In this document: piece after piece, positions 30,050 to 39,516 of the stretch
Layout: each line of letters starts with the position of its first letter
How positions within the stretch are numbered: the stretch's first letter is position 1
Source of the DNA: Sacculina carcini
Lineage: Eukaryota > Arthropoda > Thecostraca > Sacculinidae
Reading direction: 5' to 3'
Length of the DNA: 64,000 bases
Assembly: GCA_916048095.2 (NCBI GenBank)
Contig: OU696576.1
Location: 10,597,058-10,661,057 of the forward strand
Translations under genes and position numbers: made by a program
The notes under the pieces: generated by a model
Told to the model about the DNA's origin: nothing
Seen by the model: the letters and a program-made list of their open reading frames with translations, nothing else
Databases searched by the model: none

Positions 30050-30344
30050 ACTTAGGTAACACTTAGGGCACACTTAGGTAACACTTAGGGCACACTTAGG
30101 TAACACTTAGGGCACACTTAGGTAACACTTAGGTAACACTTAGGTAACACTTGGGTAACACTTAGGTAACACTTAGGTAACACTTAGGTAACACTTAGGG
30201 TACACTTAGGCTACACTTAGGTAACACTTAGGGCACACTTAGGTAACACTTAGGTAACACTTAGGGCACACTTAGGTAACACTTAGGGCACACTTAGGTA
30301 ACACTTAGGGCACACTTAGGTAACACTTAGGGCACACTTAGGTA

Positions 30345-32540
30345 ACACTTAGGGCACACTTAGGTAACACTTAGGGCACACTTAGGTTACACTTAGGGCA
30401 CACTTAGGGCACACTTAGATAACACTTAGGGCACACTTAGGTAACACTTAGGTAACACTTAGGGCACACTTAGGTAACACTTAGGTAACACTTAGGTAAC
30501 ACTTAGGGCACACTTAGGTAACACTTAGGGCACACTTAGGTTACACTTAGGGCACACTTAGGGCACACTTAGATAACACTTAGGGCACACTTAGGTAACA
30601 CTTAGGTAACACTTAGGTAACACTTAGGTAACACTTAGGTAACACTTAGGTAACACTTAGGTAACACTTAGGTAACACTTAGGTAACACTTAGGTAACAC
30701 TTAGGTAACACTTAGGTAACACTTGGGTAACACTTAGGGCACACTTAGGTAACACTTAGGTAACACTTGGGTAACACTTAGGTAACACTTAGGTAACACT
30801 TAGGTAACACTTAGGTAACACTTAGGGCACACTTAGGTAACACTTAGGGCACACTTAGGTAACACTTAGGGCACACTTAGGGCACACTTAGGGCAAACTT
30901 GGGTAACACTTAGGTAACACTTAGGTAACACTTAGGTAACACTTAGGTAACACTTAGGCTACACTTAGGTAACACTTAGGGCACACTTAGGTAACACTTA
31001 GGTAACACTTAGGTAACACTTAGGTAACACTTAGGTAACACTTAGGTAACACTTAGATAACACTTAGGTAACACTTAGGTAACACTTAGGGCACACTTAG
31101 GTAACACTTAGGTAACACTTAGGGCACACTTAGGTAACACTTAGGGCACACTTAGGGCACACTTAGGACACACTTAGGTAACACTTGGGTAACACTTAGG
31201 TAACACTTAGGTAACACTTAGGTAACACTTAGGTAACACTTAGGTAACACTTAGGGCACACTTAGGGCACACTTAGGGCACACTTAGGGCACACTTAGGG
31301 CACACTTAGGGCACACTTAGGTATCACTTAGGGCACACTTAGGTAACACTTAGGTAACACTTAGGTAACACTTAGGGTACACTTAGGTAACACTTAGGGC
31401 ACACTTAGGTAACACTTAGGTAACACTTAGGTAACACTTAGGGCACACTTAGGGCACACTTAGGTAACACTTAGGGCACACTTAGGTTACACTTAGGGCA
31501 CACTTAGGGCACACTTAGATAACACTTAGGGCACACTTAGGTAACACTTAGGTAACACTTAGGGCACACTTAGGTAACACTTAGGTAACACTTAGGTAAC
31601 ACTTAGGGCACACTTAGGTAACACTTAGGGCACACTTAGGTTACACTTAGGGCACACTTAGGGCACACTTAGATAACACTTAGGGCACACTTAGGTAACA
31701 CTTAGGTAACACTTAGGTAACACTTAGGTAACACTTAGGTAACACTTAGGTAACACTTAGGTAACACTTAGGTAACACTTAGGTAACACTTAGGTAACAC
31801 TTAGGTAACACTTAGGTAACACTTGGGTAACACTTAGGGCACACTTAGGTAACACTTAGGTAACACTTGGGTAACACTTAGGTAACACTTAGGTAACACT
31901 TAGGTAACACTTAGGTAACACTTAGGGCACACTTAGGTAACACTTAGGGCACACTTAGGTAACACTTAGGGCACACTTAGGGCACACTTAGGGCAAACTT
32001 GGGTAACACTTAGGTAACACTTAGGTAACACTTAGGTAACACTTAGGCTACACTTAGGTAACACTTAGGGCACACTTAGGTAACACTTAGGTAACACTTA
32101 GGTAACACTTAGGTAACACTTAGGTAACACTTAGGTAACACTTAGATAACACTTAGGTAACACTTAGGTAACACTTAGGGCACACTTAGGTAACACTTAG
32201 GTAACACTTAGGGCACACTTAGGTAACACTTAGGGCACACTTAGGGCACACTTAGGACACACTTAGGTAACACTTGGGTAACACTTAGGTAACACTTAGG
32301 TAACACTTAGGTAACACTTAGGTAACACTTAGGTAACACTTAGGGCACACTTAGGGCACACTTAGGGCACACTTAGGGCACACTTAGGGCACACTTAGGG
32401 CACACTTAGGTATCACTTAGGGCACACTTAGGTAACACTTAGGTAACACTTAGGTAACACTTAGGGTACACTTAGGTAACACTTAGGGCACACTTAGGTA
32501 ACACTTAGGTAACACTTAGGTAACACTTAGGGCACACTTA
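30345..32540. repeat. tandem duplication of a ~1,100-bp satellite segment
   Basis: Two adjacent segments. Markers GGTTAC (30381 block and 31481 block), the GGGCAA unit (30894 and 31994) and the rare GGTATC unit (31321 and 32410) recur at 1,100 bp, falling to 1,089 bp after one A unit is lost in the second copy. The same pair is carried at about 50400-52650 within the 20.1-kb duplication. Confidence 0.75.
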
Positions 32541-35377
32541 GGGCACACTTAGGGCACACTTAGGTAACACTTAGGGCACACTTAGGTAACACTTAGGTAA
32601 CACTTAGGGCACACTTAGGTAACACTTAGGTAACACTTAGGTAACACTTAGGGCACACTTAGGTAACACTTAGGGCACACTTAGGTTACACTTAGGGCAC
32701 ACTTAGGGCACACTTAGGTAACACTTAGGGCACACTTAGGTAACACTTAGGTAACACTTAGGTAACACTTAGGTAACACTTAGGTAACACTTAGGTAACA
32801 CTTAGGGCACACTTAGGTTACACTTAGGGCACACTTAGGGCACACTTAGATAACACTTAGGGCACACTTAGGTAACACTTAGGTAACACTTAGGTAACAC
32901 TTAGGTAACACTTAGGTAACACTTAGGTAACACTTAGGGCACACTTAGGTAACACTTATGGCACACTTAGGTAACACTTAGGTAACACTTAGGTAACACT
33001 TGGGTAACACTTAGGTAACACTTAGGGCACACTTAGGTAACACTTAGGTAACACTTAGGGCACACTTAGGTAACACTTAGGGCACACTTAGGTAACACTT
33101 AGGGCACACTTAGGTAACACTTAGGGCACACTTAGGTAACACTTAGGGCACACTTAGGTAACACTTAGGGCACACTTAGGGCACACTTAGGGCACACTTA
33201 GGTAACACTTAGGGCACACTTAGGTAACACTTAGGTAACACTTAGGTAACACTTAGGGCACACTTAGGTAACACTTAGGTAACACTTAGGTAACACTTAG
33301 GTAACACTTAGGTAACACTTAGGTAACACTTAGGTAACACTTGGGTAACACTTAGGGCACACTTAGGTAACACTTAGGTAACACTTGGGTAACACTTAGG
33401 TAACACTTAGGTAACACTTAGGTAACACTTAGGTAACACTTAGGGCACACTTAGGTAACACTTAGGGCACACTTAGGTAACACTTAGGGCACACTTAGGG
33501 CACACTTAGGGCACACTTGGGTAACACTTAGGTAACACTTAGGTAACACTTAGGTAACACTTAGGCTACACTTAGGTAACACTTAGGGCACACTTAGGTA
33601 ACACTTAGGTAACACTTAGGTAACACTTAGGTAACACTTAGGTAACACTTAGGTAACACTTAGATAACACTTAGGTAACACTTAGGTAACACTTAGGGCA
33701 CACTTAGGTAACACTTAGGTAACACTTAGGGCACACTTAGGTAACACTTAGGGCACACTTAGGGCACACTTAGGACACACTTAGGTAACACTTGGGTAAC
33801 ACTTAGGTAACACTTAGGTAACACTTAGGTAACACTTAGGTAACACTTAGGTAACACTTAGGGCACACTTAGGGCACACTTAGGGCACACTTAGGGCACA
33901 CTTAGGGCACACTTAGGGCACACTTAGGTATCACTTAGGGCACACTTAGGTAACACTTAGGTAACACTTAGGTAACACTTAGGGTACACTTAGGTAACAC
34001 TTAGGGCACACTTAGGTAACACTTAGGTAACACTTAGGTAACACTTAGGGCACACTTAGGGCACACTTAGGGCACACTTAGGTAACACTTAGGGCACACT
34101 TAGGTAACACTTAGGTAACACTTAGGGCACACTTAGGTAACACTTAGGTAACACTTAGGTAACACTTAGGGCACACTTAGGTAACACTTAGGGCACACTT
34201 AGGTTACACTTAGGGCACACTTAGGGCACACTTAGATAACACTTAGGGCACACTTAGGTAACACTTAGGTAACACTTAGGTAACACTTAGGTAACACTTA
34301 GGTAACACTTAGGTAACACTTAGGGCACACTTAGGTTACACTTAGGGCACACTTAGGGCACACTTAGATAACACTTAGGGCACACTTAGGTAACACTTAG
34401 GTAACACTTAGGTAACACTTAGGTAACACTTAGGTAACACTTAGGTAACACTTAGGGCACACTTAGGTAACACTTATGGCACACTTAGGTAACACTTAGG
34501 TAACACTTAGGTAACACTTGGGTAACACTTAGGTAACACTTAGGGCACACTTAGGTAACACTTAGGTAACACTTAGGGCACACTTAGGTAACACTTAGGG
34601 CACACTTAGGTAACACTTAGGGCACACTTAGGTAACACTTAGGGTACACTTAGGTAACACTTAGGGCACACTTAGGTAACACTTAGGGCACACTTAGGGC
34701 ACACTTAGGGCACACTTAGGTAACACTTAGGGCACACTTAGGTAACACTTAGGTAACACTTAGGTAACACTTAGGGCACACTTAGGTAACACTTAGGTAA
34801 CACTTAGGTAACACTTAGGTAACACTTAGGTAACACTTAGGTAACACTTAGGTAACACTTAGGTAACACTTAGGTAACACTTAGGTAACACTTAGGTAAC
34901 ACTTATGTAACACTTAGGTAACACTTGGGTAACACTTAGGGCACACTTAGGTAACACTTAGGTAACACTTGGGTAACACTTAGGTAACACTTAGGTAACA
35001 CTTAGGTAACACTTAGGTAACACTTAGGGCACACTTAGGTAACACTTAGGGCACACTTAGGTAACACTTAGGGCACACTTAGGGCACACTTAGGGCAAAC
35101 TTGGGTAACACTTAGGTAACACTTAGGTAACACTTAGGTAACACTTAGGCTACACTTAGGTAACACTTAGGGCACACTTAGGTAACACTTAGGTAACACT
35201 TAGGTAACACTTAGGTAACACTTAGGTAACACTTAGGTAACACTTAGGTAACACTTAGATAACACTTAGGTAACACTTAGGTAACACTTAGGGCACACTT
35301 AGGTAACACTTAGGTAACACTTAGGGCACACTTAGGTAACACTTAGGGCACACTTAGGGCACACTTAGGACACACTT

Positions 35378-35398
35378 AACAACAACAACAACAACAAC
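35378..35398 (-). repeat. LINE 3' microsatellite tail, (GTT)7
   Basis: Seven AAC triplets on the + strand, read as (GTT)7 at the 3' end of the element. CR1 and L2-type LINEs usually end in short tandem repeats rather than poly(A), which fits the RT assignment. The first A is ambiguous with the satellite. Confidence 0.9.
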
Positions 35399-35598
35399 AG
35401 TGTGTATTTGGTATAGCGCCCATCATCATAGGCGCGCAGACGAGTACATATACAGATAAACATGAAATATAAACTGGCAATGCGAGCATGGGATCATACG
35501 ATAATAATATAGAGCTCGATCACAAAACAACAAAATAAAACGCGGATTAAATCAAGGAGAAAACGCAGAATCAAACAAACAACTATATAAAAGAGAGA
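35399..35598 (-). other. LINE 3' UTR, copy 1
   Basis: About 200 bp between the ORF2 stop codon (TGA, complement of 35599-35601) and the GTT tail. The ORF2-proximal part is AT-rich. The distal part carries a GC-rich hairpin followed by GCTATACCAAATACA in the sense strand. That resembles the GCGCTATATAAAT-like end I recall from many L2/CR1-type LINEs. No AATAAA was seen in the sense strand. Confidence 0.8.
35416..35435 (-). promoter_or_regulatory. 3'-terminal stem-loop of LINE, copy 1
   Basis: In the sense strand GCGCC and GGCGC pair as a 5-bp stem around a 10-nt loop (TATGATGATG), about 17 nt before the GTT tail. A 3' stem-loop bound by the reverse transcriptase is established for UnaL2-type L2-clade LINEs. 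The same role here is inferred from position and shape. Confidence 0.6.
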
Positions 35599-38541
35599 TC
35601 AGAGGGAGGCGAAAGGAGTCAAGGCGTGCGTGGTGGGATCAAAGGATAGATCAAAAAGATATTTACGAAGAGAAGCAGCAAATGAGCGATATGAAAACGA
35701 TGAGGTGATGTGAGAGGGGAGAGAGTTGTAAAGACGCGGACCGAAAAAGGAGAAAGATTTGGAAGACCACGCGGACTCATTTAAAGCGCGAGGGCAGGCT
35801 AAAGGGACAGGATGTCGAGAAGAGGGAGTTTCAGAGAGAGAAAGTAAGGCATAGAGATACGTAGGTTTAGTGGGACAGTGCAACAGTTTGAAGATTATGG
35901 AGCAAATTTTGAAGTGAATTCTAGATTTGATGGGAAGCCAGCGGAACTTGAAGAGATAAGGAGAAGTATGGCGGCAGAAGGCAGGATATAAAACAAAACG
36001 GCAGGATTGGTTCATCACACGCTGGAGAATTTTCAAAGAAGATTTAGGACACTTGAAGTGGAGCGAGCTGCAGTAATCCAGTCTAGAAAAGATGAGTGAT
36101 TGAACAAGCTTGATAGAAGAGGGCTGGTCGAGGCATGAACGGATAGGATAGAGAGAGCGGAGTATAAGGCGACAGATGCGAGCAGTAGCAAGAATATTGG
36201 CAGAGAAGGAAAGTGAGGAATCAAAGATAATGCCAAGGTTTCTAACAGACGAAGAGAGAGATATAGGCAATAGAGGAGGAGACAAACGAGGAGGGTGAAG
36301 AGCAAGAAATTCTGATTTATCAGTATTCAGAAGAAGTCGACGGGAGGAGGTCCAAGAAGATATATCAGAAAGTATACCAGACAGAAGAGCAGGGTCAGAA
36401 AAGGGACAAGGTATATAGAATTGGATGTCATCAGCATATATGTGAAAAGGGATAGACCAGCGTCGAAGGATAGGGCAGAGAGAGGACATATAAAGATTGA
36501 AAAGAAGAGGACCAAGGATAGACCCTTGAGGTACACCAGAGGTAAGAGGGATCGAATTAGAGACGGAAGAGTTGAACTGGACAGAGTAAGATCGATTATG
36601 CAAATAGGAGCGAAGCAAGGAGAGCGCGGAATCAGAAACACCAATGTGAGAAAGGTCTTTAATGAGAATTTCATGATCTACAAGGTCAAATGCTGAGCTT
36701 AAGTCAAGAAGGACAAGGATAATGGATTTTCGAAAGGAGAATGACGACAAAATACCTTCAGTGACCGAGATGAGGACAGATTCAGTACTATGAGAAGGAC
36801 GAAATCCGGATTGGTGAATGTCAAGGACGTTACAAATGAAAGGAGATAACTGAGAAAAGATGGCAGATTCCAGGAGTTTGGAGGAAAAACTAAGGAGGGA
36901 TATAGGACGGTAGTTACAGCATAAGGAAGGTTCAAGCGAGGGCTTCTTGAGGATAGGGCGAACATAGGCGTGCTTATCAGCAAGAAAATTTCCATGTAAG
37001 AAGGAGGAGTTAATAAGATGGAGTAAATAAGGAGTCAGGGTGTCGATAGCAGGAGCAATTATACTGAAGTTAATCGGATCAGGAGGAGACGAGATAAATT
37101 TACGGGAGAAGAGAAGAGATAAGAAGTCAGAAATTTCAAGATGAGAAAAGGATGAGAATTTGCATAGGGAGGTGGTATGTGTGACGAGGAAAGCAGAAGA
37201 AGGAATTCTAGATTGGGCGGAAATGATTTTGCTTGTGAAATAGGAGGAAAGCTCGTTGGCGGTTAGAGAGGAAACAGCTGAGGGCGAACGAAGGCCAGAG
37301 AGGGAGTTGAGTGTGTTCCAGAGAGCTTTAGGAGATCGAGAAAGAGAAGAAAGTCGAGACAAGTAATAAGCTTGCTTGGAGGATGCTAGAGAAGAAATAT
37401 ATAATGAGCGAGCAGAGCAAAAAGTAGACCAGTCACAAGAGAGGCGAGTGCGTCGCCAGGTACGCTCCAACGCCCTAGAACGACGTTTCAGACGATCAAG
37501 GTTAGGATTATTCCAAGGAGACGAACGAGGACGAGAAGAACGGAGAGTCAGAGGGAACAAATGGTTGTTAATGAGGGATAGAGTAGAAAAGAGGAGAGGA
37601 TAAATATCGGAGGGAGGAAGAGAGTAAAGAATATGTAGAGGAAAGGAATTTGCAAGAAGGGTCTGAAAGAGAGAAGGGTAAAAAAAATTGTAGTTGCGAG
37701 AAAAGGTAGGGGAAGGCATTGAATTAGGAGGTCCGGAGGCAGGAAGTGATGTAAGAATGAGACTATGGTCAGAGAAGGAAGAGTCGGGGGGAAGAACAAA
37801 AACTTCGGAAGGAGGAGAATCAGTAGAGAGAACAGGAGAAGGGAAAAGAACTAAATCAAGAGTGTGGCCCGAAATGTGTGTGGGAGAAGAAACAGGAGAT
37901 ACAAGACCATGAGAATCAAGGAGAGAGATAAAATTCGAGGAATATGAGGAAATAGCAGGACATTCGACCCAGAAATTAAAATCGCCGAGGACAAGATAAC
38001 AACTAGAAAAGGAAGATTCAATAGCTTCAATAAGAGAGGAGAATTCAGAGAAAAAAGATGAAGTAGTGCAAGGATGATTATGTCGATAAACAATAAGAAT
38101 ACAAAATTTAGGATAGGATAGGTACGACGAAAGGCAAAGAGAAATGAACTCAAAGGAAGAAGGGGGAGGAATAGGATCAGGTAGAAGAGAAATAGGAAGA
38201 GACTTAGAAAACATACAGCCCACTCCACCTCCAGGGGATTTAGGATCAGTTCTGGCCTTATGGATGAAGGAAAAATCGGAGGGCATGTTAGATAGAAAGG
38301 ATGGAAGATCGGTGTCCAGCAACCAAGTTTCGACAAGGCATAGAATGGATAAGAGATGAAAGGAGACCAGATGGGACAGATAAGTTGTTTTGTGGCGGCA
38401 GGATCGAATATTGAGGAGTCCGACAGAGAGAGATGCTGGAGAGTGTTGAGTGGATTGTACTAGAACTGGGGGCGGAGGGAGAGCTGAGGAAGAGTTATCA
38501 CAGGGGAGAGAATCAGAGAAGGATGATGTTGGAGGAAGTAG
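35599..38541 (-). CDS. LINE ORF2: endonuclease-reverse transcriptase, copy 1
   Basis: An open frame of 980 codons from just after the ORF1 stop to TGA at 35601-35599. No ATG occurs in the first 85 codons; the first (38286-38284) lies beyond essential endonuclease motifs. Endonuclease: NIRS (codons 44-47) and ETW (71-73) supply the conserved Asn and Glu. Counting from codon 74 as residue 1, GGGVG is at 31-35, LGDFN at 112-116, LDLVL at 155-159 and SDH at 184-186. Reverse transcriptase: NYRPISLL (470-477), QSGFRPSHSTE (504-514), LLDLSSAFD (538-546), GVPQGS (596-601) and YADD (629-632). The C-terminus ends with a RKYLF motif typical of CR1/L2 proteins. No frameshift or internal stop is visible, so catalysis could be intact. 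The protein is unusually rich in Ser, Leu, Phe and Pro because the sense strand is strongly pyrimidine-rich. Its role would be target-primed reverse transcription in the nucleus. Confidence 0.92.
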   Translation of the reverse strand, partial: LLPPTSSFSDSLPCDNSSSALPPPPVLVQSTQHSPASLSVGLLNIRSCRHKTTYLSHLVSFHLLSILCLVETWLLDTDLPSFLSNMPSDFSFIHKARTDPKSPGGGVGCMFSKSLPISLLPDPIPPPSSFEFISLCLSSYLSYPKFCILIVYRHNHPCTTSSFFSEFSSLIEAIESSFSSCYLVLGDFNFWVECPAISSYSSNFISLLDSHGLVSPVSSPTHISGHTLDLVLFPSPVLSTDSPPSEVFVLPPDSSFSDHSLILTSLPASGPPNSMPSPTFSRNYNFFYPSLFQTLLANSFPLHILYSLPPSDIYPLLFSTLSLINNHLFPLTLRSSRPRSSPWNNPNLDRLKRRSRALERTWRRTRLSCDWSTFCSARSLYISSLASSKQAYYLSRLSSLSRSPKALWNTLNSLSGLRSPSAVSSLTANELSSYFTSKIISAQSRIPSSAFLVTHTTSLCKFSSFSHLEISDFLSLLFSRKFISSPPDPINFSIIAPAIDTLTPYLLHLINSSFLHGNFLADKHAYVRPILKKPSLEPSLCCNYRPISLLSFSSKLLESAIFSQLSPFICNVLDIHQSGFRPSHSTESVLISVTEGILSSFSFRKSIILVLLDLSSAFDLVDHEILIKDLSHIGVSDSALSLLRSYLHNRSYSVQFNSSVSNSIPLTSGVPQGSILGPLLFNLYMSSLCPILRRWSIPFHIYADDIQFYIPCPFSDPALLSGILSDISSWTSSRRLLLNTDKSEFLALHPPRLSPPLLPISLSSSVRNLGIIFDSSLSFSANILATARICRLILRSLYPIRSCLDQPSSIKLVQSLIFSRLDYCSSLHFKCPKSSLKILQRVMNQSCRFVLYPAFCRHTSPYLFKFRWLPIKSRIHFKICSIIFKLLHCPTKPTYLYALLSLSETPSSRHPVPLACPRALNESAWSSKSFSFFGPRLYNSLPSHITSSFSYRSFAASLRKYLFDLSFDPTTHALTPFASL

Positions 38542-38544
38542 TCA
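38539..38544 (-). promoter_or_regulatory. candidate leaky stop, TGA-CTA, between ORF1 and ORF2
   Basis: The ORF1 stop TGA (complement of 38542-38544) is followed at once by CTA (complement of 38539-38541). ORF2 continues in the same frame with no further stop for 980 codons. UGA followed by CUA is a well-known readthrough context in alphaviruses and in several animal genes. ORF2 lacks an upstream ATG, so readthrough is a plausible way to express it. Function is inferred; a chance nonsense mutation in a once-fused ORF is the alternative. Confidence 0.55.
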
Positions 38545-39516
38545 GGCCCGAGAAGAGAGATGTTGAGAGGAAGACGGAAGAGACGATGAGGCTGGAGCGG
38601 CAGGAGAGGAGAGGGAGGAAGGTTGAGGCAAAGGATCATCAGATATAGCAGTGCGATGACGAATGGAGTTGCGAACTGAGATGAACGAAGGACATGAAGA
38701 TAGGAAAGCAGAATGAGCGTGAGGGCGAGAGGAGGAAGCACAGTTGTTGCACTTATCCGGGAGTGAACGGTCACATTGAGAGGAACGATGGGGTCCTGCA
38801 CAGTTGCCACACGTTTCGGCCCGCAAGCACCTCGCTTCACTGTGGCCAAGCCCCGCACAACGAGCGCAGCGGGAGACCCAGTAGCGGTCGTAAACTGGGC
38901 AAGTACGCAGTTCCACGAAAAGCCGGTCACCCACAGACCGGATGGCCGCTCTGGCGGAGGGTGTTATCGAAAGGACAGCATGGCGAGTGTCGTTCCGAAT
39001 TCGGGTGAAAAAGAGCAGTTTCACAGCGCTATCATGTAGAGCGCCCAGAACAGGGTTTTTTCGGCGAATAAGCTCAATGAACGAGTCCGGCTCGAGATCC
39101 AGTGGCACGTTGGCGAGTGTGACCTTAGGTCTGAGAGATGCCGCTTTGGTACAGTGAGCATCAATCTGGGGATCAGCTGACCGCACACAGTTCAGCGCTC
39201 GCTCGGCATCGTGGGAAGAGGCGCATCTGATGATTAGCCCACCCTTCGCAGATTGTCTGGACGACTCAACTGGGACATCGCGAAGCAACGGCGCGATCAT
39301 CTTGGGACGCAGCGGTGATTTGCCTCGAGATTGTAGGAAGACAGCATAAGTGGGCCTCTTTGCCGGAGCAGCCACAACATCAGAAGTCAACTGCTGTTGC
39401 TTCCCACCAATCGAGCAGAGCGTCGACTCAACGGCATCAAGCCGCTCCCGCATGCGAGACACATCCTCCTGGATCTGAAGCGCCAGCTTAGCCTTGGATA
39501 GGCACGGTGTGCACAG
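38542..39516 (-). CDS. LINE ORF1 (RNA-binding, CCHC zinc knuckles), 5'-truncated, copy 1
   Basis: The frame enters from the satellite; only the part inside the LINE is real ORF1. An open frame reaches 39534, but that start is GTG in satellite DNA right after an in-frame TAA. The first ATG is at 39453-39451, giving 303 residues. Counted from 39534, residues 7-11 read LCTPC, which may be the last Cys pair of a PHD-like finger. A likely coiled coil follows (17-45), then two stretches with RRM-like pattern (about 95-118 and 136-210). Three zinc knuckles come next: C223-x2-C-x4-H-x4-C236, C242-x2-C-x3-H-x4-C254 and C262-x2-C-x6-8-H-x6-8-C281. A Ser/Pro-rich tail ends at TGA. PHD-like fingers in ORF1 are established for some CR1 elements. 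The protein would bind LINE RNA in the ribonucleoprotein particle. Base composition is GC-richer and more balanced than in ORF2. Confidence 0.85.
   Translation of the reverse strand: MCTPCLSKAKLALQIQEDVSRMRERLDAVESTLCSIGGKQQQLTSDVVAAPAKRPTYAVFLQSRGKSPLRPKMIAPLLRDVPVESSRQSAKGGLIIRCASSHDAERALNCVRSADPQIDAHCTKAASLRPKVTLANVPLDLEPDSFIELIRRKNPVLGALHDSAVKLLFFTRIRNDTRHAVLSITPSARAAIRSVGDRLFVELRTCPVYDRYWVSRCARCAGLGHSEARCLRAETCGNCAGPHRSSQCDRSLPDKCNNCASSSRPHAHSAFLSSCPSFISVRNSIRHRTAISDDPLPQPSSLSSPAAPASSSLPSSSQHLSSRA

Larger units (their letters stand above)
1..35378. repeat. 11-bp satellite array, left block
   Basis: A continuous tandem array of 11-bp units. The main types are A (ACTTAGGTAAC) and B (ACTTAGGGCAC). 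Minor types include ACTTGGGTAAC, ACTTAGATAAC, ACTTAGGTTAC, ACTTATGGCAC, ACTTAGGCTAC, ACTTAGGGTAC, ACTTAGGACAC, ACTTATGTAAC, AGTTAGGGTAC and ACTTAGGTGAC. Most differences fall at unit positions 8-9, while the ACTTAGG core is largely kept. The register is strict: only a few 10- or 12-bp units were seen. Because 11 is not a multiple of 3, TAG and TAA stops recur in every frame on both strands, so no ORF is possible. The order of variant units repeats over kilobases, showing higher-order structure. Nothing gene-like is present in the block. The TTAGG core resembles animal telomere repeats, but the unit is not a known telomere motif that I can name. Confidence 0.98.
35379..39515 (-). mobile_element. 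CR1/L2-group LINE, copy 1 (5'-truncated)
   Basis: A non-LTR retrotransposon lying antisense in the satellite. In element order (right to left) it holds the 3' part of ORF1, a TGA, ORF2 with endonuclease and reverse transcriptase, a 3' UTR with a hairpin, and a (GTT)7 tail. There are no LTRs. The left junction follows ACTTA and the right junction precedes GGTAAC; together these rebuild one A unit. One A is shared, so the ends are uncertain by one base. The RT signature (LLDLSSAFDLVDH, GVPQGSILGPLLF, YADDIQFYI), the C-terminal RKYLF motif and the microsatellite-type tail fit the CR1/L2 group; the exact clade needs a tree. The 5' end stops inside ORF1, so promoter and 5' UTR are missing and this copy is unlikely to be autonomous. 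Confidence 0.95.

Noticed and set aside
1..35378. CRISPR array
   Set aside because: There are no unique spacers. Everything is a contiguous 11-bp tandem unit, and the LINEs are eukaryotic.
1..35378. Canonical telomere array of TTAGG, TTAGGG or TTAGGC
   Set aside because: The pentamer occurs once per 11 bp with fixed extra bases, and variant order is conserved over kilobases. It is telomere-like at most.
38320..38322. TTG at 38322 (58442 in copy 2) as the ORF2 start
   Set aside because: It is the Leu after ETW, inside the endonuclease. Starting there would remove the Asn and Glu motifs; the frame is open back to the ORF1 TGA.
36421..39157. Several + strand and secondary minus-strand open frames of 71-161 codons over the LINE, repeated over copy 2
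   Set aside because: They overlap ORF1 and ORF2 in other frames, show no recognisable motif, and follow the GA-rich composition. Shadows of the real LINE frames.
35379..39515. LTR retrotransposon or integrated virus
   Set aside because: No LTRs, protease, integrase or RNase H pattern. The AP-type endonuclease precedes the RT and the tail is a microsatellite, as in a LINE.
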